Positions 1-8,875 of a DNA stretch of 23,227 bases are shown in pieces; within the stretch, counting starts at the first letter, position 1; each line of letters opens with the position of its first letter. The position numbers and the translations under genes were made by a program. The notes beneath the pieces are model-generated. The model ran no database searches, was not told where the DNA came from, and worked only from the letters and a program-made list of their open reading frames with translations. The DNA is from Holosporaceae bacterium UBA3830 (GTDB taxonomy: Bacteria > Pseudomonadota > Alphaproteobacteria > UBA3830), in NCBI GenBank assembly GCA_002393025.1, contig DGIE01000029.1:1-23227 (forward strand), written 5' to 3'.

Positions 1-1274
1 TTGTAACCCGTCCCCGCTAATCCATTATGACCGCAAATATAGTTTTCATTGATATCCGCATTCGTATTGATAGTAAGTAATCTCACGCTTGATGTATCTG
101 CTGATTTCAACGTGCCTCGAAATTGAGTGTCCCCCATCAACTTATCGAAATGAATAATTGTTGACCCCGCATTAACTCCTGCGCACGGAAGATTCCAAAC
201 AACATTCGGTCCGAAATTAACAACATAAGTTCCGTCTGCGACAATTTCCAAATCAAAAGCTATATCCGTCTTCGGAATAAAGTCGCCCCAATCAAAAGAA
301 AATTGAGTATCGGAATCTATGAAAGCTCTGTAATGAGCGCATGTTGAAACGATTTTTATAACGCCATTTTCTACAATATTTTTGGTCGCCGTCTGATAAA
401 TTATATCTTCACTTTTATGTGCAAGCTGTAACGCTCCATTTGAATCAAAAACAAAATCAGAACTTGGCTTGATGATTCCAAAGTTATCAGAATCTGCATG
501 CTGATACGGTTTAGTCGAAATCACTCCGTCATTTATATCAAGACCATCGCCAATTTTCACTAATCCAAATTCGTTTTCTGAAGCTACCCCGATAATTGGA
601 ATTGAAATTTCTCCATTATTGACGTTGATACCTGAACCGATTTTCACTCTGCCGAACTTTTCTCTGGTCGCAATATCGGAATCATCTTCAGTGGTATCAT
701 CGATTTCATTACACAATATATATGTATATGATGAGTCGGCAGTAACATCGGAATTAATCTGGCGTTGAGTTAAGCCATGACGTGGTAAATCATCGATGGC
801 GTCTGTACTATGGACATCACCTAAAATTACAGTGCCGTTATTTTGTAGTTGAGTATCGGAAATGGTTTCTTTTACCGTCGGTGCTTTTTTGAGAATCGCT
901 CTTGGGTCAACCCATGTGGTATCGAAATTTTTATCTGATTTTTTTACGAGAACTTCACCTTTCTTCCCGCCTTCACCTCCGCCGCCTTCAACTGAGGAAA
1001 ATCCGCTGGCGTCTTCATTCACTACAATATATTGTCCCGGCTGCAGGTTGTTTAACTCCGTATCAACCTGACCAACAAAGTCTGACGGAATCTTAAGCGA
1101 TTTGGAATTGAGATTTTGAACGACATTATCGAGTGTGCTAATTGAATCTGAACATTCCGAAATATCTTCATCTATCATTTCAATCGCGGTTGCAATTCTC
1201 GTTACATCCTGAGACGCAATATTGCTCGGATGCGGAAGTGGATAATTCTTATTGTTCGTCGTCTCATTCACCAT
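1..1274 (-). CDS. tail-fibre-like protein, C-terminus cut by window edge
   Basis: This is the distal gene of the leftward structural operon. The frame is open from the ATG at 1274 to the left edge, 424 codons with no stop, so the C-terminus is missing. The N-terminal 60 residues look helical. A Gly-rich linker (about residues 96-104, GGGGEGG) follows, then three degenerate repeats of about 29 residues with a pattern like FGxVKIGxGxxxxxGxIS (residues 206-222, 235-252 and 264-281). A beta-rich region with Asp, Asn and Gly follows. Such repeats are typical of trimeric phage tail fibres, so a receptor-binding or fibre-shaft role is inferred. The start lies 4 nt after the upstream gene's TGA. No clear Shine-Dalgarno sequence is seen, so translational coupling is likely. 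Confidence 0.75.
   Translation of the reverse strand, partial: MVNETTNNKNYPLPHPSNIASQDVTRIATAIEMIDEDISECSDSISTLDNVVQNLNSKSLKIPSDFVGQVDTELNNLQPGQYIVVNEDASGFSSVEGGGGEGGKKGEVLVKKSDKNFDTTWVDPRAILKKAPTVKETISDTQLQNNGTVILGDVHSTDAIDDLPRHGLTQRQINSDVTADSSYTYILCNEIDDTTEDDSDIATREKFGRVKIGSGINVNNGEISIPIIGVASENEFGLVKIGDGLDINDGVISTKPYQHADSDNFGIIKPSSDFVFDSNGALQLAHKSEDIIYQTATKNIVENGVIKIVSTCAHYRAFIDSDTQFSFDWGDFIPKTDIAFDLEIVADGTYVVNFGPNVVWNLPCAGVNAGSTIIHFDKLMGDTQFRGTLKSADTSSVRLLTINTNADINENYICGHNGLAGTGY
432..659 (-). repeat. tail-fibre shaft repeats (three coding units)
   Basis: Three imperfect tandem units encode KFGRVKIGSGINVNNGEIS, EFGLVKIGDGLDINDGVIS and NFGIIKPSSDFVFDSNGAL, spaced about 29 residues apart. 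The repetition is clear in the protein but weak in the DNA, so it is old. It resembles beta-stranded repeats of trimeric fibre shafts. Confidence 0.6.
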
Positions 1275-1278
1275 AAAA

Positions 1279-2472
1279 TCACACCGTTGTTACCCTGAGA
1301 TTTTTTACATAAGGTCTGTACAAAACATTTCCTTCGAGTACGAGCTTTATTCGTACGGTTGCTTGGTTATAGTTGGTCAATACATGGGTTCTTTCTTCGA
1401 CTCCGTCTCCGAGTGGCGATCCTTCGGTTAACGGAATCAAAGTCCAAGTCGAGTCAGGTTGTTGAAAATATACTTTCACATTGGAATTCCCAGGGGTATA
1501 GCTGTCGTAAATCACTCGTACTGTCGTATTTGTTCCCGCTGTGATCGCACGTGTTACGTAATCTGCTGTAGACCGTTGAGTTCCTAACACTAACTGAACT
1601 CCCTGATAGAGTACCGGCGAATGTGTAGAGTCACCTCTCAGAACAGTCTTCAGAGACACCTCTCCATCCAGCTCTGAGTGCAGTGGAACACCTTGATCTT
1701 CGTTTATAGAGTTAGTTTTTCCTGTTTCATCGGTTATTACAAATTGTGCATCAGTATTCGCCGATACTCTTTCAACGTTAGCAAGTACTAACACGTCAGT
1801 AGCGGTATTGGCCGTTAAAGTCCCTAATGGAATTTCTGCTCTTGTTTCGGTAAATCGACAAGCCAACAACTGGAAGGTTAAATCCATCGTCTGATGGGAT
1901 GTCCAGGTACTTGCATTGCTCGATGACAATAAAACTCCTGTTTGATAAGCTTGCTTCGTAACCCAGGTTTTGTGAACACTGTCGTATTTACCAACCTCAC
2001 ACACAGATAAAGCCGTTGCTGAATCGTTTGTTAAAATAACAAGGGCGTACTCAACATCCGCTTCCAACCAAATAGGTCTAAAAGTAATGCGGGTAGCTGT
2101 GCCATTTACCTTAATCGCACTCGGTTTTAAAACCGCTTCGGCTATAACATTTTTGTTTGGAAATCCCTCTGTCGTTTCTCTGATTTGTATATAGACTTTC
2201 GAAGATCCTCTTGCTGTAAACCACAAATCCACTCCGCCTATATGTCTCCCGGTATTCAAAGTAAAAGTCTGAGCTAACGGGTCCCAGTAGGTAGTAGTTG
2301 TCTTGACTGTACGCCTTGTAGTTGTCTCGACCGTTCCACTCGCAGTATATGTTGCGGTTGCTACAGAACCTTGATCACCTTCTATTCTTACCTCAACAGT
2401 ACCTGTTGGAACGCCTGAAGGAACTGTTATTTCTCCTTTTATTTCTCCATTTGAATTCGCAGTTAACGTCAT
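1279..2472 (-). CDS. tail/baseplate protein, C-terminal half of a DUF4815-type protein
   Basis: A 397-residue protein rich in Thr and Val with beta-type sequence. It contains the segment YWDPLAQTFTL (near residue 62) and GVLLSSSNASTWTSHQ (near residue 180). I remember these patterns from the C-terminal half of larger phage proteins whose N-terminal half is DUF4815, which suggests this ORF and the one upstream descend from one gene. The upstream ORF stops at 2486 and this one begins 13 nt later in a different frame. The ATG at 2472 is preceded by a usable GGGGA, so the two halves could be made separately. A virion surface, baseplate or fibre-attachment role is inferred; no enzymatic motif is visible. 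Confidence 0.7.
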   Translation of the reverse strand: MTLTANSNGEIKGEITVPSGVPTGTVEVRIEGDQGSVATATYTASGTVETTTRRTVKTTTTYWDPLAQTFTLNTGRHIGGVDLWFTARGSSKVYIQIRETTEGFPNKNVIAEAVLKPSAIKVNGTATRITFRPIWLEADVEYALVILTNDSATALSVCEVGKYDSVHKTWVTKQAYQTGVLLSSSNASTWTSHQTMDLTFQLLACRFTETRAEIPLGTLTANTATDVLVLANVERVSANTDAQFVITDETGKTNSINEDQGVPLHSELDGEVSLKTVLRGDSTHSPVLYQGVQLVLGTQRSTADYVTRAITAGTNTTVRVIYDSYTPGNSNVKVYFQQPDSTWTLIPLTEGSPLGDGVEERTHVLTNYNQATVRIKLVLEGNVLYRPYVKNLRVTTV

Positions 2473-2485
2473 TTCATTTCCCCAT

Positions 2486-4489
2486 TTATACTGATCTCGC
2501 CGTTATTGATTTTCCGGCGAAAGTGACTGTTCTTATATTTTCTCCTGCTTTAAATCCATCAATTGAAAACTTTTGATCGACCTGCCTCATGTATTTTGCT
2601 GCCTGTTTTGAACTGCCAACTACTTGAGAAGTGGTCGAAACTGAATTAACTGTAGTTCCGTTCATTCCCGTTACAATAGGCCCACCTCCGACCATACTTT
2701 TCAAAGTCGCATAACTTACATGCTCCCAATAACTTTGTGTTACCGGACTTGTCCACTGAGTTACTTGATCAACCCAGTGATCTACGTTTAAAGTAATTTC
2801 TAAATCTGCCGGAATTGGTTCGAAAGCGTTATAAGGATTTACCTTCATGTAGCCGGTTAACATCGTCTGGCTAACAACTGCTTCTAATGTATAAGGCAAC
2901 ATATATACTTTTTCATCTTTCGCGAAATCGGTAACTGAAAAATCAATCGGCAATTGCAATTTACCATCAACAATAGCTGCCGTTTGTTCTATTCCCTGAT
3001 CTCTCATATCGTCATCAAAAAACGGATCGACAAAAATGCCTTTCTTAGCAGATGGATCACTGGCATTTGCATCGCTCCTTAGTCTTTCCTGCGCTATGAG
3101 ATAGTACAAGTCTTCTATCATTTTTTTCATTGTCGCAATTTCCGACATACCCGTTACCCGTATAGCAGAATTTGTGACATCCGGAACTGAATCCGTTTCC
3201 CATGTTTGTTTTATAACTGCGAGTATAAACTGCCCATTAGGTGCTTTTGGTACTACTGGAGACCACGGATGTGCCAATCCTTTTACACGTCGAACTATCC
3301 CCTCAGCATCGATTGTAATTAAATCATATCTTGGCATTTTCCAAGTATAGGTCACCAAAACCATTGAGCCATCAACCGCCCCCGAAATATCAATACTGGT
3401 GTCAGTGATATTTGTCGGAGTTACTTGAGTTCGATGACGATAAATTATTTCATACGAACTTCCCGGTGCAGGTTCTGCCCCTGACAACGACCAGTCTACC
3501 TGTCCCGCAGTAAGTTTGTAATCAGTTCCCTTTATATATATTGTGTTGCCCTGTTTTATCTGAATAATATCCAGCACTGCCGTCGACGGAATCGGGTCAA
3601 GCGCACCGGAATAACTTCCATGAGTTAAATTGACTCTCTTTTCTGCTGTAACATCAACGGTAATAACTTCATCCAAAGGCGTATAGTTCAGATGTATTGT
3701 CATTTTTCCCAGAGCATCGGGCTCAAAAATGTAAGGATCAGATTCTACTCTTTGAATGTCGTATTCATTTTGAAAAACTGACCTTGCTGAGTGCGGTAAT
3801 CCGACTTCTTGCCCATTAACGTGAGCTTTTCCTTCATTTACCGAAAAGATTTGTTCTTCATCATCTGCCGTTAAACAGGTTACCTCCATGCCATTGACTA
3901 CATATGAGCCGTTGCTTTCATTATCGTATCTTGCAAGAGCTGTACTCACTGAATCCAATTGAGGAGCTGGTGCTTTTTGAACCAACACTCCTTTCTCTAC
4001 ATTATATATTGTATAGAATTTCCCTGCTTCTTCATTATCACTAGTGATACCTTCTGCTTGATAGCCCCAAGTCGTTATGTATTGTAACCTTGCCGAACCT
4101 GCTTCTTGATAATTCCTCGTACCAACTGCCGGGTCTATTAACTCAGGATCTTCTAATTCAGTGATCGTTTGTTCTTTGAAATAAACACCAATTCTTACCG
4201 ACACATCAGTTGGTATGGTCAAGTTGCTTTCATGTACATCTCGAATCGCCCCGTCCAGATAAACTTTTCCTTTTTCTAATGTGACCGAACCGTCGTCGAT
4301 GATACATTCACATCCACTAATCACATCCCCATCCGCAAATAAAGCATCTCCGATTCTTTTTATGGCATCGCTCGCGTAATCCTGAATTTCGTTCAGCTCA
4401 GCTGATTGCAGTCCTTTTCCCGCCAGAAACAGCGATTTCATGTACTTCTTTTCTGAATTAAATCGGTCGTAATATCCTGATAACGTCAT
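2486..4489 (-). CDS. DUF4815-type phage tail/baseplate protein
   Basis: A 667-residue protein whose start, MTLSGYYDRFNSEKKY followed by FLAGKGLQSAELNEIQDY, is characteristic of DUF4815 phage proteins, found beside baseplate genes in myophages. The ATG at 4489 has a strong AGGAGG Shine-Dalgarno 5 nt upstream. The middle is beta-rich, and a helical stretch (about 470-490) has MKKMIEDLYYLIAQERLRSD. The C-terminus stops at KSITARSV, where related proteins as I recall them would continue into the sequence now encoded by the next ORF, so this may be the N-terminal part of a split protein. Its exact role is not established. Position after gpI suggests it links the baseplate to the fibres. Confidence 0.75.
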   Translation of the reverse strand: MTLSGYYDRFNSEKKYMKSLFLAGKGLQSAELNEIQDYASDAIKRIGDALFADGDVISGCECIIDDGSVTLEKGKVYLDGAIRDVHESNLTIPTDVSVRIGVYFKEQTITELEDPELIDPAVGTRNYQEAGSARLQYITTWGYQAEGITSDNEEAGKFYTIYNVEKGVLVQKAPAPQLDSVSTALARYDNESNGSYVVNGMEVTCLTADDEEQIFSVNEGKAHVNGQEVGLPHSARSVFQNEYDIQRVESDPYIFEPDALGKMTIHLNYTPLDEVITVDVTAEKRVNLTHGSYSGALDPIPSTAVLDIIQIKQGNTIYIKGTDYKLTAGQVDWSLSGAEPAPGSSYEIIYRHRTQVTPTNITDTSIDISGAVDGSMVLVTYTWKMPRYDLITIDAEGIVRRVKGLAHPWSPVVPKAPNGQFILAVIKQTWETDSVPDVTNSAIRVTGMSEIATMKKMIEDLYYLIAQERLRSDANASDPSAKKGIFVDPFFDDDMRDQGIEQTAAIVDGKLQLPIDFSVTDFAKDEKVYMLPYTLEAVVSQTMLTGYMKVNPYNAFEPIPADLEITLNVDHWVDQVTQWTSPVTQSYWEHVSYATLKSMVGGGPIVTGMNGTTVNSVSTTSQVVGSSKQAAKYMRQVDQKFSIDGFKAGENIRTVTFAGKSITARSV

Positions 4490-4498
4490 CTTATCCTC

Positions 4499-4981
4499 CT
4501 ACAGTGACAACACAAATGCGCAGTTGTATCTCGTGTCTCCCGTTCTTATGATCGGAACCGTGTTTTCCAGCATCAGCAGCTCTCCCGGATCTTCGATTTC
4601 CGTGGGTAGAAAGTATTTCTGACCGATCGGCAGGCCATTATTTGTTACCGTGTTCAAAAATAGCCCAAACTCTCTCACCGTGTATCCATTGCCGTCTGAA
4701 AAATCGAACTCTGCTGAAATGTATAAATTATTCGTTGGAGTTTGAGATATTGTCCATCTACAGCTCGGAGTAACTAAATCTCCTTGATCATCGGCGTTTA
4801 CAAATTGGACATTGTCGATTACCCTCCGTCCGATCTCACGAAACAGTGCTGTTTGAGCGGGATTTTCATTCACCTTTGTCGTAATCTCATCGCTTTCGCC
4901 TTGCCCCCAAGCTATAAACAACGGACATTGCTTGATACTCCGAGCCATTCCTGCTCTTCCTGAAATTGTTACTATTGCCAT
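4499..4981 (-). CDS. small conserved phage tail/baseplate protein
   Basis: A 160-residue protein between gpI and the DUF4815 protein, overlapping the gpI gene by 10 nt. GGTGG lies 4 nt before the ATG at 4981. The segments IAWGQG (residues 24-29), FREIGRR, YTVREFGLFLNT and GQKYFLPTEIEDPGELL match a family I recall as short proteins annotated only as phage tail protein beside P2-like baseplate genes. It may be the first fibre or collar component attaching to the baseplate, but no defined domain or catalytic motif is seen. Confidence 0.65.
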   Translation of the reverse strand: MAIVTISGRAGMARSIKQCPLFIAWGQGESDEITTKVNENPAQTALFREIGRRVIDNVQFVNADDQGDLVTPSCRWTISQTPTNNLYISAEFDFSDGNGYTVREFGLFLNTVTNNGLPIGQKYFLPTEIEDPGELLMLENTVPIIRTGDTRYNCAFVLSL

Positions 4982-6132
4982 GTTTCCACCATCTTGCTGT
5001 AATTATTTTGCTGATTCCACGGCACATCGAAATGCCTGTGGTCGTGCCATGTGTTATTGCCTCTGTACTGCCCGTTCATACTGTGTTGAATTGAGTTTGT
5101 TTCGAAAATTTGAAAATTCGATTCCGATTCATAGACAGAATTCGCAGAATATATGACATTCGTTGTTCCTGTTTCGTAGTTGTAAGTTCCATCGAAAATC
5201 ACATCTTCAAATCTGCGCACATCTATCATTATGCTGTCAGGTCTGATTGGAATCTCGGAAAGATAACTGAAGCCAAGGATGAATTTTGAATCGTTTTTGT
5301 TTTCATAACTTCCCGAAAAACAGCTTTGGCCGTCTTCCAAAATCGAATCCGACAACACAATCATTGCCCTCGAAAAGGTGTTGAGTCTGATTAAATCGTT
5401 TGGAATGTTTTCACCAATACTTTTCGTATTTTGTGCGACTTTTCCTGCTCTGTATATATTGTGTTCGGTAGGCTGACCGAAGTTTGTATCGTCCAGAATT
5501 CCAAAACTCAATTTGAATGTGTCTTCGATTTTTGCGAAGCTGAATTTTGTTGCAAAGTTGAATTTGCAGATGTTGTAATTCCCGAAATTTGCCTCGCATC
5601 TGAGCTTCTTTCCGAAAGATAATTTTAACGCGCCGTTGTAAATCCCAGAATGATCGGAAAGCAAATCGCCCCAACTCGAATCATCCAACACAAACCGTCT
5701 GATATCGTAGTCGTTATTATACATTCGAGTCAGCCGAGATCTTATCGGAGCTGCTAACTTTGCTGTTTCCACAATTTTATCGATCAAAGTGCCGTCGGGT
5801 ATTTCATCAAATCCAACCTGAAACTCCGAAAAGTGCCGCCCGACTTCTTCTTCCTCAATCTTGATGTTTGTTAAGCCATACCAAGACAAAGCCTGCCGAA
5901 GAGAATACGGTGTACCAGCCATTCTGTGGAATTTAAGACCTTCGATAATCCTCTGCTTGAAGTCATCGATATTTATTTGAGCTAAAGAATATTCCCAACT
6001 CAGAGTCAGATTGAGATTGCCCGTTGCCTTGGTCTTAAATCCGGACAGAATATTTGGATTCACGTCATAAACAATCGCTTGCTCAAGGGCTTTTTCAAAT
6101 TTTGTAGCGTTGCTTGGTAGCAGAGAACTCAT
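4972..6132 (-). CDS. I: tail protein I, P2 gpI-like baseplate protein with long C-terminal extension
   Basis: The N-terminal 180 residues resemble the P2 gpI family (Tail_P2_I): SLLPSNATKFEKALEQ at the start and the segment HRMAGTPYSLRQALSWYG. gpI helps assemble the baseplate wedge and attach the fibre. The chosen ATG at 6132 has GGAG 8 nt upstream; a GTG at 6162 would add ten residues but has no better ribosome site. At 386 residues it is much longer than P2 gpI (176). The extra C-terminal half is rich in Phe, Asn and Lys with repeats of the kind KLSFG, FNFATKFSF and FKLSFG, suggesting beta strands. It could be a fibre-binding or adhesive domain fused to gpI. Confidence 0.8.
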   Translation of the reverse strand: MSSLLPSNATKFEKALEQAIVYDVNPNILSGFKTKATGNLNLTLSWEYSLAQINIDDFKQRIIEGLKFHRMAGTPYSLRQALSWYGLTNIKIEEEEVGRHFSEFQVGFDEIPDGTLIDKIVETAKLAAPIRSRLTRMYNNDYDIRRFVLDDSSWGDLLSDHSGIYNGALKLSFGKKLRCEANFGNYNICKFNFATKFSFAKIEDTFKLSFGILDDTNFGQPTEHNIYRAGKVAQNTKSIGENIPNDLIRLNTFSRAMIVLSDSILEDGQSCFSGSYENKNDSKFILGFSYLSEIPIRPDSIMIDVRRFEDVIFDGTYNYETGTTNVIYSANSVYESESNFQIFETNSIQHSMNGQYRGNNTWHDHRHFDVPWNQQNNYSKMVETWQ

Positions 6133-6178
6133 ACACTTAACTCCAGCAGAAAGTTTCTGCACCCCGTGTTACGCTGCG

Positions 6179-6997
6179 CTAGCATATCGTTAACTCCAAC
6201 TCTAAAAGGCGAGCACATTCTGTTTCCATTACTTCCACGTCCGAAATCGGAGACAATAACTGCACATCTTTTACTCCGTCAAGAAACAAATTTGAGATAA
6301 TCCACGACCGCGAAATTGAAACTCCCATGCTCGCGATTTTCGCAAAAGCTTTTCTGAATGAAGTCTTGATCGTGCTTAAAAACTCAATCGGAGTGCTGGA
6401 CATCAGGGTTATCTTTGCTCTTACATCAACGTCTATCAAATTACAAGGAATGACCTGAACCGTGTCCGTCAGCATTCTGATATCATCTCGCTGCATGTAA
6501 GAATTTACCGATTCCAACAGAGCATCTGAAACCATTCCGTTGTTTTCTTTTGAGAGAATCGAAATTCTCACCAAGCCTGGCTCAGGTGAATCAGCATTGG
6601 CTTCTTTGACTCTCGTATCAGCATTTAGCGCATGAAATATGTAAGCTGCCTTGCTTCCTGCTGTTGACCATCCTTCGATCTTGGCTTGAGTGCGTTTACG
6701 CAATTCATCGTCGGTTTCGTTTTCCTTTCTCTCGATTCCGTAAAGTACCGCCAAATTATCAAGATCACTTCCCGTTGCGAAAGCCAGAAGATTAGATTTA
6801 GCCACTTGATTGATTCTCTGGCGGAGCAATAGTTCTCGGTAGGCTGCGACTTCTAATAATTTGATAATCGGATCACTTTCGAGATAAGCCGTAAACTCGC
6901 TGTTGATCTCAACAAATCGGTCTTTCATCTGGTTTATAATCTCAGAAAAGCTAAGCTCTTCTATAATTTGAGGAGTTTCCAGGTCAGATAAGTTCAT
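6179..6997 (-). CDS. J: baseplate assembly protein J (P2 gpJ-like)
   Basis: A 272-residue protein of the Baseplate_J family. Family signals are DPIIKLLEVAAYRELLLRQR (residues 42-61), LLAFATGSDLDNLAVLYGIER and DDELRKRTQAKIEGWSTAGS, in the usual order. gpJ forms the wedge of contractile-tail baseplates together with gpW and gpI. The ATG overlaps the stop of the gpW-like gene in an ATGA arrangement, and GGAGG lies about 10 nt upstream, so translation is coupled. Its length is close to that of P2 gpJ (302). Start and family are secure. Confidence 0.9.
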   Translation of the reverse strand: MNLSDLETPQIIEELSFSEIINQMKDRFVEINSEFTAYLESDPIIKLLEVAAYRELLLRQRINQVAKSNLLAFATGSDLDNLAVLYGIERKENETDDELRKRTQAKIEGWSTAGSKAAYIFHALNADTRVKEANADSPEPGLVRISILSKENNGMVSDALLESVNSYMQRDDIRMLTDTVQVIPCNLIDVDVRAKITLMSSTPIEFLSTIKTSFRKAFAKIASMGVSISRSWIISNLFLDGVKDVQLLSPISDVEVMETECARLLELELTIC

Positions 6998-7329
6998 ATT
7001 ACCAAATCCTCCAAAACTATTTTCTCTTGAGTAATCAGATATTTTCCGCTCAGCGACAGTGTAATGTGACCTTCTTTTATCGAATCAATCGTGATCTTTT
7101 CCAGCTTAAATCTTGGCTCCCACTGGTCGATTGCCTCAGCAACAGCGGCGTAAATTTTTGGAATCAATTCCCGATTTACAGGTTGATCGACCAACTCAAA
7201 TAGATGCGATCCATAATCTCGGCACATCACTCTCGTGCCTATCGGAGTGGTTAATATATTAACCAAAGACTGCTTTAAGTGATCTAAATCGCTCAAATAT
7301 TGTCCGTTTTCGCTACTTATTCCCTTCAT
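6994..7329 (-). CDS. W: baseplate wedge protein W (P2 gpW / T4 gp25-like)
   Basis: A small protein of the GPW/gp25 family. It has LVNILTTPIGTRVMCRDYGS (about residues 22-41) and the EPR signature (residues 71-73, WEPRFKLEK) that defines gp25, the protein that seeds sheath polymerisation on the baseplate. Its presence supports a contractile tail. I chose the ATG at 7329, which overlaps the gpV stop as TAATG and gives 111 residues. An in-frame ATG at 7347 would add six residues inside the gpV gene and cannot be excluded. Neither has a strong Shine-Dalgarno, so coupling to gpV is likely. Confidence 0.88.
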   Translation of the reverse strand: MKGISSENGQYLSDLDHLKQSLVNILTTPIGTRVMCRDYGSHLFELVDQPVNRELIPKIYAAVAEAIDQWEPRFKLEKITIDSIKEGHITLSLSGKYLITQEKIVLEDLVI

Positions 7330-7895
7330 TAAAGTCCACCACTGCATTTACATATAGGAGGATTAGTTGTGATTGAGCCGGAACTCAGTGAAATATTTGA
7401 AGGGGTGATATCAATACTTGATGCTCCGTTGATCAAATTGATTGAATTTTCACCCAAACTAATCGTTGAGTTCCCGACTTTTAGCGTAATTCCGTGATCG
7501 TCTAATGAAATTACGCACTTATCGCAAACAAACTTCAATCCCTTGGAAAATGAGGATTCATACTTTTCCGGGCTGCTGAATTTCACGTTTTTATCGGTCG
7601 TAAGGCTTAAATTATTCACGTTTTCCGGAACTTTATAGGTATCGTAATGAATCGATCTCAATACAAAAGCTTGAGCCATCTCACCATAAGGCGCAAATAC
7701 CGCAACTTGCTCTCCCTCTGAGATCGGAAGCCATAAAGAAGTGTTTCCCGCGTTCGAAACTACCGGCAGCCAGCCTGTTTTTACTCGACCAATTTCCACT
7801 CGAACCTGATCTCCGTCGATTTCCGCAATCTTACCCAGCCTGATTATGTTGGCTAATTTCCTTACGACCTCAGAAAATGCAAAACTGTTATCCAT
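7329..7895 (-). CDS. V: baseplate assembly protein V, tail spike (P2 gpV-like)
   Basis: A 188-residue protein with the Phage_base_V OB-fold in its first 90 residues (GKIAEIDGDQVRVEIGRVKTGWLP and GEQVAVFAPYGE). A beta-repeat tail (GITLKVGNSTISLGENSINL) follows, as in membrane-piercing spikes. The frame is open up to 8012, but the chosen ATG at 7895 has GAGG 6 nt upstream and overlaps the previous stop by 8 nt. The extra N-terminal residues of the longer frame are just the out-of-frame reading of the previous gene. The C-terminus ends in PPICKCSGGL. Many gpV spikes end in an HxH metal-binding tip, so CxC here may be a variant. Confidence 0.88.
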   Translation of the reverse strand: MDNSFAFSEVVRKLANIIRLGKIAEIDGDQVRVEIGRVKTGWLPVVSNAGNTSLWLPISEGEQVAVFAPYGEMAQAFVLRSIHYDTYKVPENVNNLSLTTDKNVKFSSPEKYESSFSKGLKFVCDKCVISLDDHGITLKVGNSTISLGENSINLINGASSIDITPSNISLSSGSITTNPPICKCSGGL

Positions 7896-8355
7896 TGACG
7901 ACCTCATTGTTGATGTGAAGCAAATGCGGTGTCGCTCCTGATTCCAACCAAACGGACTGCCCCAAATGAAATTGATGAGACCACTCGACCATCCAGCAAA
8001 CGAAGGCATCAAACTCTGGTTTGAACGAATCTCTTGAAATTCCCGTTACCTCTCCCGGAGAAACTACGCAGTTGAAATTATTCAGATGAACTAAATTTGC
8101 AATATTACAAGCCAAAGTCTGACAAGAAGTTTCGGCGTTTTCGATTGTTGAGTCCATAATTACTCTTGCTTCAAGATTTATGTTCAAAGCCAGCTCACCC
8201 GTAGCAGGATCATTGCCCGAAGAAAATCCCGCAACCTCAAGACATACTGCCGGTGCAGCCAAATTACAGCGCGGTGCCGGATATATAAAACAGCTCTCTA
8301 TATCAGGTAATTCCAGGATTTCTGCTTTGATGTTGCTCAACAATTGTTGGATCAT
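7888..8355 (-). CDS. tail-terminator/completion-like protein (gpU-like position)
   Basis: A 155-residue protein between gpZ and gpV. The ATG overlaps the gpZ stop as ATGA, with AGGAG just upstream. It contains GELALNINLEARVIMDS (about residues 52-68) and ends with a VWLES segment, a pattern I recall from unnamed phage tail proteins placed just before gpV. In lambda order this slot holds gpU, the tail terminator, so a tail-end joining role is plausible. The assignment rests on position and general resemblance, not on a recognised motif. Confidence 0.6.
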   Translation of the reverse strand: MIQQLLSNIKAEILELPDIESCFIYPAPRCNLAAPAVCLEVAGFSSGNDPATGELALNINLEARVIMDSTIENAETSCQTLACNIANLVHLNNFNCVVSPGEVTGISRDSFKPEFDAFVCWMVEWSHQFHLGQSVWLESGATPHLLHINNEVVNG

Positions 8356-8873
8356 TTTCTCCTGTCCATTTTTTTGATTTCGTACAGAAATCGTCTTTCA
8401 AAAACTTTCGCGGCTTCGGCTCCGATTAAATATTCGATGCTCTTTACTGCATCATCAAAAATTGAAATTGTTACTGATTTCACGGGAATTCGCTTCGTGG
8501 TCTTTCTTCGATAAACTCCGGGCTTTCCTCCTTTCTGGAGAGTCGCGATAAAAGCATGTGGGTATACTTTGCCTCCTGCCGAAACTCCAATTGGAGTCTG
8601 CCTGACACTGGGTAAATCCTTCACAAATACGCTTTTGAATCTGCATACTAATTGCGCTTGAGGATTTTTTCGATTGGCTCTTTGTATCGAAATACGATCT
8701 CGAATCAGCTTTAGTTTTACCCGTTTTTGAGCAGATATCTCTTTCGACAAATGACCTTTCAGCCATTCCGCAGTTCGATTTAATGCGAAAATGGTCGCAA
8801 TCAAAGCTTGCTCGGGCAAAGCATCAATCGCTTTTATTATGTTGACCGTCTGCTTTTGAATCGATGAATCCAT
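8352..8873 (-). CDS. Z: minor tail protein Z-like (lambda gpZ family)
   Basis: A 173-residue basic protein with ALNRTAEWLKGHLSKEIS near the N-terminus and the segment KRIPVKSVTISI near the C-terminus. Both are typical of the GPZ family, which acts at the head-proximal end of the tail. Lambda gpZ is 192 residues. The ATG at 8873 lies 2 nt past the previous stop with GGCGAG upstream. A longer frame from 8909 only re-reads the preceding gene. Overlapping ATGA at its 3' end couples it to the next gene. Confidence 0.75.
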   Translation of the reverse strand: MDSSIQKQTVNIIKAIDALPEQALIATIFALNRTAEWLKGHLSKEISAQKRVKLKLIRDRISIQRANRKNPQAQLVCRFKSVFVKDLPSVRQTPIGVSAGGKVYPHAFIATLQKGGKPGVYRRKTTKRIPVKSVTISIFDDAVKSIEYLIGAEAAKVFERRFLYEIKKMDRRK

Positions 8874-8875
8874 AT

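Noticed and set aside
862..1096. Short plus-strand ORFs opposite the tail-fibre gene
   Set aside because: They are antisense readings of the fibre frame, with Pro-rich stretches arising from its Gly-rich linker.
7896..8012. N-terminal extension of the gpV frame to 8012
   Set aside because: It only re-reads the preceding gene in another frame, and the ribosome site points to the ATG at 7895.
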